Shown one piece after another: positions 1-12,430 of a stretch of DNA of 40,523 nt. Source of the DNA: Dyella sp. ASV21 (GTDB taxonomy: Bacteria > Pseudomonadota > Gammaproteobacteria > Xanthomonadales > Rhodanobacteraceae); assembly GCF_016428975.1 (NCBI RefSeq), contig NZ_JAELTT010000039.1, positions 1 to 40,523 of the forward strand, given 5' to 3'. The stretch's first letter is position 1, and each line of letters opens with the position of its first letter. A program made the position numbers and the translations under genes. The notes under the pieces were generated by a model. The model ran no database searches. It saw only the letters and a list, made by a program, of their open reading frames with translations, and was not told the DNA's origin.

Positions 1-133
1 AGCAGCGACCGCACAGCTCGCATGGCTATAAGCCGCCGGCCACCATCCGGCGAAACTGGTCCCAACCCGATATCATCCCCGCTGAACTCACTGCCTGATT
101 GGACACAAAGTTCGTACGCAGGTCAGTCAGCAA

Positions 134-373
134 ATGCCGGGGCAGCCATTTGTCTACTACGAAAACATCTCCTTCCGTCGAGTTTCATGTTTAATCAATT
201 TGCCTTCGCACATCGATCGCCCCGAGCCCAGGCTCAATGGACTCATAGATCGATATCACTCGCACGCATACGCACAGGTTCTTCTCTTTGACGAACCCAC
301 GTTCCCGAATGGGGCAGGCAGCATGCAATTTCTGCCGGAAGACTATCAGGTAAAGGACGGACTGGGCCGATGA
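134..373 (+). CDS. small ORF or gene remnant carrying a YYE/RRVSCLINLP segment
   Basis: A 79-codon frame whose stop overlaps the ATG of the next gene (ATGA at 370-373), an arrangement compatible with translational coupling. I do not recognise a family. Codons from 137 to 217 encode a segment (YYENISFRRVSCLINLP in part) that recurs, diverged, at 1258-1338, 19 of 27 residues identical. The frame is open upstream of the ATG back to a TGA at 83-85 and there is no clear Shine-Dalgarno sequence. It may therefore be the 3' part of a decayed gene and not a complete one. The C-terminal half has a hydrophobic strand followed by FDEPTF, faintly like a beta/gamma-crystallin motif, but that is too weak to name. 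Confidence 0.35.
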   Translation: MPGQPFVYYENISFRRVSCLINLPSHIDRPEPRLNGLIDRYHSHAYAQVLLFDEPTFPNGAGSMQFLPEDYQVKDGLGR

Positions 374-1041
374 GCCATGCTCCCATTGCCCGACTACTGA
401 TCGCTGGACTGTGGTCAATGTTGGGTACTAGCCAAGCATTTTCTCAAATAGCAAACACAAGGAATGATGAGGTCACACCCGCTTTAGCGATGGAAAAGCG
501 ACGCTATCTAATACCGATGAAGGGGTGTGCCGTTGAGATGGTGGCAAGAAAAGGCGGGCGATCTGGCGTCAATTCCGGGAGCCCTGATGCGGGCTTCTAT
601 GTCGACGGCAATTATTATTACCTATCTAATGATAAGGATCAAAAAGAACTGCTTATTGACATTAAATGTGTTAAAGGAAGCGCTTCTGAGTTATGCCCCA
701 AATTGATGCCGCCGGAGCCCGAGGGAAACGTTCGTTATTACAGTATTAAAGTTATTAATGACGTTAACTCAAGATATTTTAATTACGTGGAGATATCGTC
801 ATATCCCTTGAATAGTGGCGATCCAGGTCAAGTGCGGCGGGTGTCATTCTGCATGGGAGACGGTTCTCGCACTCTGCTAAGCAGAGAGAGCATCTATGTG
901 GGCTACGATCCTCGGGATGTGAGCGACACCGCAGGTCAGATACTACCTCCTACCTCAGAGGCCGGCTTGCCAGAGGTAATTGAAATCTTGCGTTCGATTC
1001 GTTTTGTTTCGCAAATCGAAAGTCCAACGCCAAAGTCATAG
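370..1041 (+). CDS. secreted hypothetical protein
   Basis: A 223-residue protein that I do not recognise. The N-terminus has a signal peptide: a short polar start, a hydrophobic run (LLIAGLWSMLG) and small residues before a likely cut near residue 25 (AFSQ). The mature part holds four cysteines (near residues 53, 99, 109 and 161), so one or two disulfides in the periplasm are possible, and it is rich in Tyr, Asn and Ser. Codon use is AT-richer than the housekeeping genes downstream (runs such as tattattacctatctaatg), which suggests acquired DNA. The ATG overlaps the stop of the short frame before it. No conserved catalytic motif is visible. It is convincing as a gene because of its length, signal peptide and own composition. 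Confidence 0.7.
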   Translation: MSHAPIARLLIAGLWSMLGTSQAFSQIANTRNDEVTPALAMEKRRYLIPMKGCAVEMVARKGGRSGVNSGSPDAGFYVDGNYYYLSNDKDQKELLIDIKCVKGSASELCPKLMPPEPEGNVRYYSIKVINDVNSRYFNYVEISSYPLNSGDPGQVRRVSFCMGDGSRTLLSRESIYVGYDPRDVSDTAGQILPPTSEAGLPEVIEILRSIRFVSQIESPTPKS

Positions 1042-1242
1042 ATTTTTCGCCAGAGTCCTGGCACACGCCTTCTCGCGACGCCATCACGCCGCGCTGTCGT
1101 TCTGAAAGGACTCCAAACAGGCCGGACTGGAGTTGGACCTAGTGTATGTGCACCTTCATTCGGGATAGTTCATTACAAAGTTGCCAACAAAGGAACAGAC
1201 GCATCGTCGCCTAACGTAAGGCGCGCGTTAACATTGAGCTGA

Positions 1243-1584
1243 AAAAGTCAGAAGAAACCTGGAGAGGGGTTTTCGTACTATGAGAGCGAATCCTATCGTC
1301 GTGTTTCGTGTCTCATAAATCTCCCAGGACACATCAGTAGTGCGAACCATCCTTCGGCGTGGAGTTCGTCGATACGCCGCCTGCAGTCAACACCCCGGCC
1401 AAGCCGTAACGATGGCAATTCGAGCGGCGATCCTGACGGAATGGAGCGGTGGGACGTCGGGACGTCAGGAGAAACCCAGAGACTGGTCGGCACCGATGAA
1501 GCCACTAAAGAAACAGAAATTCTTATTACGTGCTGCATCGTAAAGATGCACCCACCCCGACTATTTCCAACTGCTGTGCTCTGA
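1243..1584 (+). pseudogene. fragment homologous to the 134-373 frame
   Basis: From 1258 to 1338 this frame encodes PGEGFSYYESESYRRVSCL followed by INLPGHIS, matching the segment at 137-217 in 19 of 27 residues. The frame is open from the TGA at 1240-1242 to a TGA at 1582-1584, but has no start codon near the conserved part, and homology to the first copy stops soon after the segment. An in-frame stop just upstream and a second open frame that stops at 1281-1283 suggest frameshift decay. I read it as a broken paralogue; its parent function is unknown. Nothing else gene-like is seen between 1042 and 1592. Confidence 0.35.
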
Positions 1585-1592
1585 AACAAAAA

Positions 1593-1612
1593 AGGCCGCC
1601 CGAAGGCGGCCT
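1593..1612. terminator. bidirectional Rho-independent terminator
   Basis: An 8-bp perfect GC stem (AGGCCGCC / GGCGGCCT) with a CGAA loop, flanked by an A-run on the left (1588-1593) and a T-run on the right (1614-1618). On the minus strand it lies 25 nt after the ahcY stop codon and is followed by six U, so it is the ahcY terminator. It could also stop plus-strand readthrough from the accessory patch. Confidence 0.85.
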
Positions 1613-1637
1613 CTTTTTCATCGCACAACAAGCATGC

Positions 1638-3071
<1,434 letters not shown>

Positions 3072-3111
3072 GGCGTGGCTCCGGGTGTTGCGGTCGTAGA
3101 ACCGCATCGTT

Positions 3112-3220
3112 AACCGGGCGCCGTTACAAGAAGATGCCGTCGAGCCTGGCCGTGGCCTTGGACAAACGCACGCGAGACGCGGTGTTGTCCGGGCCGAGCG
3201 GTCGCAGCGCCCCTCGATGG
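3112..3220 (-). promoter_or_regulatory. SAH riboswitch in the ahcY leader
   Basis: On the minus strand the leader reads CGAGGGGCGCTGCGACC (3216-3200), later CCAGGCTCGA (3149-3140), and ends AACGGCGCCC (3125-3116). These match the conserved blocks of the SAH aptamer in the same order and spacing logic. P1 can form between TCGAG and CTCGA. The pseudoknot pairs GGGCGC with GCGCCC, where many family members have GAGCGC with GCGCUC, so the change is compensatory. A short hairpin (TGCGGT / ACCGCA, 3106-3089) separates the aptamer from the Shine-Dalgarno of ahcY. Known family members switch ahcY on when SAH accumulates. The variable middle loop is about 45 nt. Confidence 0.88.
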
Positions 3221-3227
3221 ACCCTGG

Positions 3228-3233
3228 AGTATA
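3228..3233 (-). promoter_or_regulatory. -10 element of the ahcY promoter
   Basis: TATACT on the minus strand ends about 8 nt before the first base of the riboswitch (3220), which would start transcription right at the aptamer. No good -35 hexamer is visible 16-18 nt upstream. Confidence 0.55.
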
Positions 3234-3351
3234 GCGGCTGAGGCGCGGCGTTTCCGCTTGGGCGCCCCCGCTGGGGCATGACTGATGGAGCTGGTGCCGG
3301 CGCCACGGCTGGGCTAGGTTCGTAAATTCCTTCGATAACGGTTCGTGCCCC

Positions 3352-5847
<2,496 letters not shown>

Positions 5848-5889
5848 CTTTCGCTTTTGATCTGGTGTTATCGCGACCTGGCGCGCTGC

Positions 5890-6100
5890 GACCGAAGGGA
5901 GTCCCGGTGGGAGGGCGGGCTTCCGTCCCCCTGCCGGCGGCCAGGTCGCTTTCTCTTGCGTGCCCCACAGAGAAGTAACCAAAGCGAAGGGCACCCCAGC
6001 GTGGCGCTTGCCGAGCTATTCGCTCGGCTAGTCCGTGAGGGGTGGCGACACTGGGGGCCACCATCCGACAGGCGCGTGCCGCCAAGGCGGCACATCGCGA
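5890..6100. repeat. REP-like dispersed intergenic repeat with several palindromes
   Basis: The gene-free stretch 5848-6324 contains a dense set of inverted repeats: TCGCTTTCTCT (5947-5957) facing AGAGAAG...AAAGCGA (5970-5989), GCCGAG/CTCGGC (6010-6028) and a perfect GTGCCGCC/GGCGGCAC hairpin with an AA loop (6076-6093). The block with tttctcttgc and gaagtaacc resembles a dispersed intergenic repeat that I remember from Xanthomonadales genomes. Its identity as multi-copy is inference, because only one copy lies in this window. Confidence 0.55.
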
Positions 6101-6161
6101 TGGGCGGAACCCACAAGCAAAGCATTCGCGATGTCGCATGGCAGGTCGAAAACCAAGTTTG

Positions 6162-6173
6162 ACTTGTACAAGT
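6162..6173. promoter_or_regulatory. perfect 12-bp palindrome upstream of ppc
   Basis: ACTTGTACAAGT is a perfect palindrome in the 477-bp gap before ppc, flanked by imperfect symmetric arms (gttt / gaac). It has the size of an operator for a dimeric regulator. It lies about 150 nt before the ppc start, so control of ppc is possible but unproven. The remaining bases up to 6324 show no gene. Confidence 0.3.
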
Positions 6174-6324
6174 TGAACCTGGATTTCCGCATAACGCGCA
6201 CGGACTGCCGTGGATGGGGCGCCGCTGGCCTGCTGCGTGCTCTCCACCCAAAACGTTTGCGGCAGTGCACAAAGCATCTGCGCTTCGGGTAGTCTTGGAC
6301 GTCCAAACCCGCAACGTGGCATCG

Positions 6325-9030
6325 ATGAACCAGCACCGCAGTCCTGAGTTCGCCCCGCACGACGCGCCCCTGCGCGAAGACGTCCGCCGCCTGGGCGCCC
6401 TCGTGGGCCAGATGCTCGCCGAGCAGATTTCCCCGGCATTCCTCGATGAAGTAGAGCGTATCCGCATGGCCGCCATCGAGCGTCGCCAGGAGGATGCGCC
6501 GCTGAACGTGCTGTCCGGGCTGCTTACCGGGCTGGACACCACGCAGGCGGAAGCGCTGGCGCGTGCCTTTGCCACCTACTTCCAGGCGGTGAACATCGCC
6601 GAACGCATCCACCGCATTCGCCGTCGCCGCGACTACCAGCGCGAGGGCGGCGCGCCGCAGCCGGAATCGTTGCTGGATGCACTGACGCAACTGAAGGCGC
6701 AAGGCGTGCAAGCGGGCGAGTTGCTGGAGTGGCTGGAACGGTTGCAAGTGGAACCGGTTTTCACCGCGCACCCCACGGAGGCCGTGCGCCGCTCGTTGCT
6801 GGAGAAGGAGCAATCCATCGTGCGCGCGTTGGTCGACAGCTTCGACCCCTCGCGTACGCCGCAAGAGCGCAAGGAGGACGACGACCGCATTTTCATGGCG
6901 CTCAACGCGGGCTGGCAGACGGCGGAAGCCTCCACCATCAGCCCCAGCGTGCAGGATGAGCATCATCACGTCGGCTTCTACCTCGCCAACCCCATTTACC
7001 GCATCGTGCCGGCGCTGTACGAATCACTCGCCGATGCGCTGCAAGCCGTCTACGGCTTAGCCGTTCCGCTGCCGCGCCTGCTTGGCTTTGCCACCTGGGT
7101 GGGTGGCGACATGGATGGCAACCCCAACGTGGGCGCCGCCACCATCGCCAGCAGCCTGGCCACCCAGCGCGCGCACGTGCTTGAGCACTACATGGAAGAC
7201 ATCGCCGGCCTGGCGCGCTTGCTCAGCCAGACCGAAGACCGCGTGGATGTGGATAGCGCGCTGGCCCAGCGCCTGTTCCATTACCGCGTGCGCTTTCCGG
7301 AGGCGGCGGCCAAGATACGCCCGCGCCACGCGGACATGCCGTATCGCAGCCTGCTCACCATCGTCGGTGCGCGCCTGGAGGCCACCCACGATGACGATCA
7401 TCCCGAGGGGTATGCCAGCGTCGCCGACCTGCTCGACGACCTGCACCTGATCGCCGCCAGCCTGGTCGATCATCGCGGCCTGCATGCCGGCGCCTATGCC
7501 GTGCAACGGTTGATCTGGCGCGTGCGCACCTTTGGTTTTCATCTGGCGCGCCTGGATGTGCGGCAGGATTCGCGCATGCACGACGATGCGCTGGCGCTGC
7601 TGTTGGACGACAGCGAATGGAGCGCCCGCGACGCCACCGCACGGGCACACGCGCTGCGCGACTATGCGGGCGGCAAGCAGGCGTTTGCCGTGAGCGAGGC
7701 GGCGGGCGTCGTCGACTTGTACGACGTGTTCGCGACCTTGGGCGATGCGCGCCGCCGATACGGCGCGGAGGCGCTGGGCCTCTATATCATCAGCATGGCG
7801 CGTTCCGCCGCGGATGTACTGGCGGTGCTGGCGCTGGCGCGCTATGGCGGGCTGGTGCAGGATGGACACGTGCCGTTGGATATCGCGCCGCTGTTCGAAA
7901 CCGTGGACGACCTCGCCAACGCGCCGGCGACCTTGCGCGCCTTGTTGGACGACCCGGTGTACCGCGAGCACCTCGCCTCGCGCGGCGGTCGCCAGTGGGT
8001 GATGCTGGGTTACTCGGACAGCGGCAAGGATGGCGGCACGCTGGCCTCGCGCTGGGGCTTGCAGCGTGCCCAGGTGGAGCTGCTGGACGTGGCGGCCCAG
8101 GCCGGCATTCCCTTGTCGTTCTTCCACGGTCGTGGCGGCTCGGCCAGCCGCGGCGGCGCGCGCATCGCGCCGGCGCTGATGTCTTCGCCGCGCGGTTCGG
8201 TGGCCGGCGTGCTGCGTATCACCGAGCAGGGCGAGGTGATCCATCGCAAGTACGGTATTCGCGCGCTCGCCTTGCGCAACCTGGAGCAGACGGTAAGCGC
8301 GGTCCTGCGCGCCTCGTTGCGGCCGCGCATCCTGGACCCGCGCGAGGAGGTATGGCGCGAACGCATGGCCCAGCTTTCCGCGCGCAGCCGTCAGCACTAC
8401 CGTGCATTCGTGGATCGCGAAGGCTTTGTCGACTACTTCCGCGCCGCCACGCCCATCGACGTGATCGAACGCATGACGCTGGGTTCGCGCCCGTCGCGTC
8501 GCCGCAGCATGCGCGGCGTGCAGGATCTGCGCGCCATTCCGTGGGTGTTTGCGTGGACGCAGTGCCGCTCGATCCTTCCCGGTTGGTACGGTCTTGGTTC
8601 GGCGCTGGAACACGGCGCACGAGCCTTCGGCGAAGCGGCGATGATCGAGATGGCCCGCGACTGGCCGTTCTTCGCCAACCTGATCGACGACGTGTCGATG
8701 GTGCTCGCCAAGTGTGACCTCGGTATCGCCGAGGCGTTCTCGCAATTGGCCGGCCCATTGCATACGCCGTTCTTTGGCTTGATTGGCGAGGAATTCGAAC
8801 GCACGCGCGTGTGGCTGTTGCGCTTGAAGGGGGCTGACAGCCTGCTGCAGAACGCGCCGCGCCTGGCGGTGTCGATCGATCTGCGCAACCCCTATATCGA
8901 CCCGATGAGCCTGTTGCAGGTGGATCTGCTCAAGCGCTGGCGCGCCGGTGGCGAAGACGACGAGGCCCTGCTCACCGCGCTGGTGGCCTGCGTCAATGGC
9001 GTGTCGCAGGGCTTGCAGAATACGGGTTGA
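6325..9030 (+). CDS. ppc: phosphoenolpyruvate carboxylase
   Basis: Carboxylates phosphoenolpyruvate with bicarbonate to oxaloacetate, replenishing the TCA cycle. The product is 901 residues from the ATG at 6325 (MNQHRSPEF); starts further upstream would add a non-conserved stretch translated from the repeat spacer. Signatures: catalytic His149 in [12 protein letters not shown], Lys568 in [10 protein letters not shown], the Gly-rich loop at 601-606 in [13 protein letters not shown], the following [14 protein letters not shown] block and the C-terminal [20 protein letters not shown] with the end NTG, which helps form the aspartate inhibitory site in this family. The length is normal and nothing is missing. 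A GST-fold gene follows 69 nt downstream on the same strand. Confidence 0.97.
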   Translation: MNQHRSPEFAPHDAPLREDVRRLGALVGQMLAEQISPAFLDEVERIRMAAIERRQEDAPLNVLSGLLTGLDTTQAEALARAFATYFQAVNIAERIHRIRRRRDYQREGGAPQPESLLDALTQLKAQGVQAGELLEWLERLQVEPVFTAHPTEAVRRSLLEKEQSIVRALVDSFDPSRTPQERKEDDDRIFMALNAGWQTAEASTISPSVQDEHHHVGFYLANPIYRIVPALYESLADALQAVYGLAVPLPRLLGFATWVGGDMDGNPNVGAATIASSLATQRAHVLEHYMEDIAGLARLLSQTEDRVDVDSALAQRLFHYRVRFPEAAAKIRPRHADMPYRSLLTIVGARLEATHDDDHPEGYASVADLLDDLHLIAASLVDHRGLHAGAYAVQRLIWRVRTFGFHLARLDVRQDSRMHDDALALLLDDSEWSARDATARAHALRDYAGGKQAFAVSEAAGVVDLYDVFATLGDARRRYGAEALGLYIISMARSAADVLAVLALARYGGLVQDGHVPLDIAPLFETVDDLANAPATLRALLDDPVYREHLASRGGRQWVMLGYSDSGKDGGTLASRWGLQRAQVELLDVAAQAGIPLSFFHGRGGSASRGGARIAPALMSSPRGSVAGVLRITEQGEVIHRKYGIRALALRNLEQTVSAVLRASLRPRILDPREEVWRERMAQLSARSRQHYRAFVDREGFVDYFRAATPIDVIERMTLGSRPSRRRSMRGVQDLRAIPWVFAWTQCRSILPGWYGLGSALEHGARAFGEAAMIEMARDWPFFANLIDDVSMVLAKCDLGIAEAFSQLAGPLHTPFFGLIGEEFERTRVWLLRLKGADSLLQNAPRLAVSIDLRNPYIDPMSLLQVDLLKRWRAGGEDDEALLTALVACVNGVSQGLQNTG

Positions 9031-9099
9031 GGTCTCTCGGGCACTTGAGTGCGTGCCGCCCGGCCGCATGTCGTTCTCACCAACGACATGGGAGTCGGG

Positions 9100-10062
9100 A
9101 TGATCGAGCTATACCAACTACGCTGGTCGCACTATGTGGAGAAGGTGCGCTGGGCGCTGGATTACAAAGGCCTGCCCTGGCGCGCCATCGATATCGTGGC
9201 GTATCGAAAGGAGGAAATGCGTCGCTTCGATTGCGCGCAAACCGTACCCCTGATCCACGATAGCGCCACGGGCGTGGCGATCAGCGATTCCTCGCCGATC
9301 ATCCGCTACCTCGATGAGACCTATCCCGAACGCCCTTTGTTTCCCAGTGATCCATCGGAGCGGGATAGGGTATGGCAATGGATGCTGCGCCTGGATTCCA
9401 CCCTGGGCCTGTATGCGCGGCGCCTGGGCTATACCCAGTTGATCATGGAGTGCCCGCAGGTATTGTCGCGGCTGTTTATGCCCGAGGTCTGCGGCGGCCT
9501 GTTCACGCGACGTGGTTGGCGCAACCTGGCCGCGCCGGTGCTCGGCATGATGCTCACGCGGCGCTTTCGCTTCGACCGCAATCGCCAGGATGGCGTCTAC
9601 GAACAACTCGAGTCGCTGCTGCTTCCCATCGCCGAGCGACTGAGCAAGTCCGCGTGGCTGGTTGGCGAGCGATGCAGTGCGGCGGATATCACCCTGGCGT
9701 CATTGTTGCGACCACTGCGCATCGTGCCGCATTTCAGTCACCATCCACGGCTGCAGGCGCTGTTCGCATGGCAGGCACGGCTCTTTCGCGTACATGGTCG
9801 CGAGCCCGCGCTGCTGTATGAAGCATGGATCGATGCGCAGCGCCGCCAGAGCGGGCGCATGCGCGGTCGGGTCAGTTGGCTGGCGGCGTCGGCGCCCGCC
9901 TCCGCACTGTCGGACGAGCCCTTGCGGGAAGCCGTGAACGACCTGCATCCGGTCAGCGCACTGACCCTCTTCAAGGCCTTGCCCGGTTATGTGCGGCTGC
10001 GCTGGTTCAGCGGCGTGCACACCGTGGCGTATGCGCCGGCCGTCCATGGGGACGTCGCCTAG
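9100..10062 (+). CDS. glutathione S-transferase family protein with C-terminal extension
   Basis: A 320-residue cytosolic protein. The N-terminal thioredoxin-fold GST domain covers about residues 1-85, with the usual VPLIHD cis-Pro loop and SDSSPIIRYLDETYP. An all-helical GST C domain follows (about 95-240). The last 75 or so residues go beyond the usual 200-230 residue GST and have no family I can name. I prefer the ATG at 9100 because GGAG lies five bases upstream; an ATG at 9088 is the alternative. There is no catalytic Cys at the N-terminus (LRWSHYVEK), so it is not a typical Omega or Beta enzyme. A conjugating or chaperone role is open. It is probably co-transcribed with ppc. Confidence 0.8.
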   Translation: MIELYQLRWSHYVEKVRWALDYKGLPWRAIDIVAYRKEEMRRFDCAQTVPLIHDSATGVAISDSSPIIRYLDETYPERPLFPSDPSERDRVWQWMLRLDSTLGLYARRLGYTQLIMECPQVLSRLFMPEVCGGLFTRRGWRNLAAPVLGMMLTRRFRFDRNRQDGVYEQLESLLLPIAERLSKSAWLVGERCSAADITLASLLRPLRIVPHFSHHPRLQALFAWQARLFRVHGREPALLYEAWIDAQRRQSGRMRGRVSWLAASAPASALSDEPLREAVNDLHPVSALTLFKALPGYVRLRWFSGVHTVAYAPAVHGDVA

Positions 10063-10166
10063 CGCTGCCTTGATTTGATCGTCATTCCTGCGGAAGCAGC
10101 TAGCGCCTTTTCAACAGCCGCAGGGCGGGTCATCCAGCGTCTTTACGCGCAACGGTTGACGGGCAC

Positions 10167-10192
10167 GGCATCCCAGCTTTCGCTGGGATGCC
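10167..10192. terminator. 11-bp perfect hairpin between convergent genes
   Basis: GGCATCCCAGC pairs perfectly with GCTGGGATGCC around a TTTC loop, between the GST gene and the convergent uup gene. No T-run follows on either strand, so it is a weak intrinsic terminator or the end of a dispersed repeat. The sequence 40-90 nt before it (cgtcattcctgcggaagc) resembles the REP-type repeats common in this group. Confidence 0.5.
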
Positions 10193-10248
10193 CAGTAACA
10201 AGTCGTTACGCCATGCCTTCCCCACGGCTATCTACCCTGGGTTGGCAT

Positions 10249-12120
10249 TTAGCCGTCCAACTCGCTCCAGCGCTGGTAAGCACGCTCAAGCTCGGCTTGC
10301 ACGCCGGCCAGCGCTTCATTCGCCTTGACGATGCTGTCGCTGTCTTGTTGGTAGAAGGTGGGCTCGTTCATCGCCTCGGTGCGCGCGGCGATGTCCGCTT
10401 CCAGTGTTTCGATACGCGCGGGCAGCTGCTCCAGCTCGCGTGCTTCCTTGTAGCTCAGCTTGCGCTTGTTTTCCGCCGGTGCAGGCGTCGCGGCCGGGGT
10501 GGCGGCGGGCTTGGTGTCCGTCGCCTTGGCGGGTGTGGCCGAGGAGCTGGGGCGCTGGCGCAGCCAGTCGGTGAAGCCGCCGACGTATTCGCCGATCTGG
10601 CCGTCACCTTCCAGCACCAGCGTGCTGGATACGACGTTGTCGAGGAACTCGCGATCGTGGGATACCAGCAGCAAGGTGCCCTGGTATTCGGTGAGCAACT
10701 CTTCGAGCAGCTCGAGCGTTTCCACGTCCAGGTCGTTGGTGGGTTCGTCCATCACCAGCACGTTGGAGGGCTGCGCGAACAGCTTGGCCAGCAGCAGGCG
10801 GTTGCGTTCGCCGCCCGACAGGCGGGTGATCGGCGCGCGTGCGCGTTCGGGGGAGAACAGGAAGTCCTGCAGGTAGCCGATGATGTGCTTGCGCGAGCCG
10901 TTGAGCTCGATGTACTCGCGGCCTTCGGCCACATTGTCCAGCGCGTTGAGCTTGTCGTTGAGCTGCACGCGATGCTGGTCGAAGTAGGCGATCTGGATGC
11001 CGGTGCCCAGTGTGGCGTGGCCGCGCTCGGGCTTGAGGTCGCCCAGCATGATCTTGAGTAGGGTGCTTTTGCCGGCGCCGTTGGGGCCGATGATGCCCAC
11101 GCGGTCGCCGCGCATGATGGTGGTGCTCAGGTTGCCGATCAGCACGCGGCCGTTGTAGGCCTGGTGCACGTGCTCCAGGTCGATCACCTTCTTGCCCGAT
11201 GCTTGCGCGCTGGCGAGCGTCATCTTGACGTTGCCGGACAACTCACGGCGTTCGGCGCGTTCCACGCGTAGTGCCTTCAATGCGCGCACGCGGCCTTCGT
11301 TGCGGGTGCGGCGCGCCTTGATGCCCTGGCGAATCCACACTTCTTCCTGTGCCAGCTTTTTGTCGAACAGGGCGTTGGCCTGTGCTTCGGCGTGCAGACG
11401 CTCTTCGCGGCGGCGCAGATAGTTGTCGTAGTCGCCGGGCCAGTCGGTGAGCTGGCCGCGATCGATCTCCACGATGCGTGTGGCGAGTGCGCGGAGGAAA
11501 CTGCGATCGTGGGTGATGAAGATGATGCTGCCGTCGAACTGGCGCAGGAACGATTCCAGCCAGGCGATAGCTTCGATGTCGAGATGGTTGGTCGGCTCGT
11601 CCAGCAGCAGCACGTCGGGCTTGCGCACCAGCGCCTGGGCCAATAGCACGCGGCGCTTCATGCCGCCCGAAAGGGCGGCGAAGTCGATGTCGGCGGGGAG
11701 TTCGAGGCGGGTCAGCACGTCGTTGACGCGGCGGTCGAGGTCCCAGCCGTGGCGTGCCTCGATTTCGGCCTGCACATCGCCCAGGGCATCGAAATCACCT
11801 TCGGCCAGCAGGTGGTGATAGCGCGCCAGCAACTGGCCCAGGTCGCCCAGGCCTTCGGCCACCACGTCGAACACGCTGCCGGCGGTGTCTTGCGGCACCT
11901 CCTGCGCCATGCGGGCCACCACCACGCCGTTCTGGACGCGGATTTCGCCATCGTCCGGCTTTAGCTCGCCGGCAATCAGCTTCATCAGGGTGGATTTGCC
12001 TTCGCCGTTGCGACCGACAATACAGACACGCTCGTTCGCCTCGATGGAGAGGTCGACATGTTCGAGCAGGAGGGGGCCGCCGATGCTGAAATCGACGCGA
12101 TGCAGTTGGATCAGGGACAT
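10249..12120 (-). CDS. uup: ABC-F family ATPase Uup
   Basis: A 623-residue cytosolic protein with two ABC cassettes and no transmembrane domain. The first P-loop is GRNGEGKST (residues 36-44), the second GPNGAGKST (about 345-353). The signatures are LSGGMKRRVLLAQ and LSGGERNRLLLAK, and the Walker B motifs LLLDEPTNHLD and LVMDEPTNDLD. The C-terminal roughly 85 residues, after an Ala/Pro/Thr linker, form a helical hairpin (YKEARELEQLPARIETLEAD), the DNA- and ribosome-binding domain typical of Uup and not found in EttA. Uup is linked to ribosome function and to suppression of transposon precise excision. The ATG at 12120 begins MSLIQLHRVDF. A -10 element only six bases upstream suggests a leaderless message. 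Confidence 0.93.
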   Translation of the reverse strand: MSLIQLHRVDFSIGGPLLLEHVDLSIEANERVCIVGRNGEGKSTLMKLIAGELKPDDGEIRVQNGVVVARMAQEVPQDTAGSVFDVVAEGLGDLGQLLARYHHLLAEGDFDALGDVQAEIEARHGWDLDRRVNDVLTRLELPADIDFAALSGGMKRRVLLAQALVRKPDVLLLDEPTNHLDIEAIAWLESFLRQFDGSIIFITHDRSFLRALATRIVEIDRGQLTDWPGDYDNYLRRREERLHAEAQANALFDKKLAQEEVWIRQGIKARRTRNEGRVRALKALRVERAERRELSGNVKMTLASAQASGKKVIDLEHVHQAYNGRVLIGNLSTTIMRGDRVGIIGPNGAGKSTLLKIMLGDLKPERGHATLGTGIQIAYFDQHRVQLNDKLNALDNVAEGREYIELNGSRKHIIGYLQDFLFSPERARAPITRLSGGERNRLLLAKLFAQPSNVLVMDEPTNDLDVETLELLEELLTEYQGTLLLVSHDREFLDNVVSSTLVLEGDGQIGEYVGGFTDWLRQRPSSSATPAKATDTKPAATPAATPAPAENKRKLSYKEARELEQLPARIETLEADIAARTEAMNEPTFYQQDSDSIVKANEALAGVQAELERAYQRWSELDG

Positions 12121-12126
12121 TTCTCT

Positions 12127-12132
12127 ATTGTA
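12127..12132 (-). promoter_or_regulatory. -10 element directly in front of uup
   Basis: TACAAT on the minus strand is separated from the uup ATG by only six bases (agagaa), which places the expected +1 at or next to the A of the ATG. No Shine-Dalgarno fits in between. A convincing -35 box is not visible. Confidence 0.45.
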
Positions 12133-12280
12133 GCGAGCCGCCCCGCTTCTACACGCGACTCCAGGCAAATTCGGTGCCGGGATGGGCGCTTACATGACAA
12201 AAAGCCTTTCCCTTCATGACTTTTGCGGGCAAACTTGGTCGCGTCGTAGACAAAACCTTCACGGCGGAGTCCACGACGAT

Positions 12281-12309
12281 ACGGCGCCTCGGGCGCCGTT
12301 GCTATTTTA
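12281..12309 (+). terminator. orphan intrinsic terminator between divergent genes
   Basis: ACGGCGCC (12281-12288) pairs with GGCGCCGT (12292-12299) around a TCG loop, followed by tgctatttta. The T-rich side is on the plus strand only. The genes on both sides point away from it (uup leftward, the carboxypeptidase rightward), so no annotated transcript ends here. The 310-nt spacer 12121-12430 shows no other gene. The terminator may close a small RNA, or attenuate the leader of the downstream gene. Confidence 0.55.
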
Positions 12310-12430
12310 TCGTCCGTAGAAACATGGACTTATCCAGGTAAATTCAAGTATTGTCTATGCCGTGGTGAGCACGCTGCTCGTCCAGGTCGTGCAGCGCGAT
12401 GAAGCGGCGGGCCAGAAGTGAGGATTCGGG

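Noticed and set aside
22-291. An 89-codon frame at the very start of the window
   Set aside because: It overlaps the 134-373 frame, has no ribosome site and shows no conserved segment; the frame at 134 is better supported by its homology to 1258-1338.
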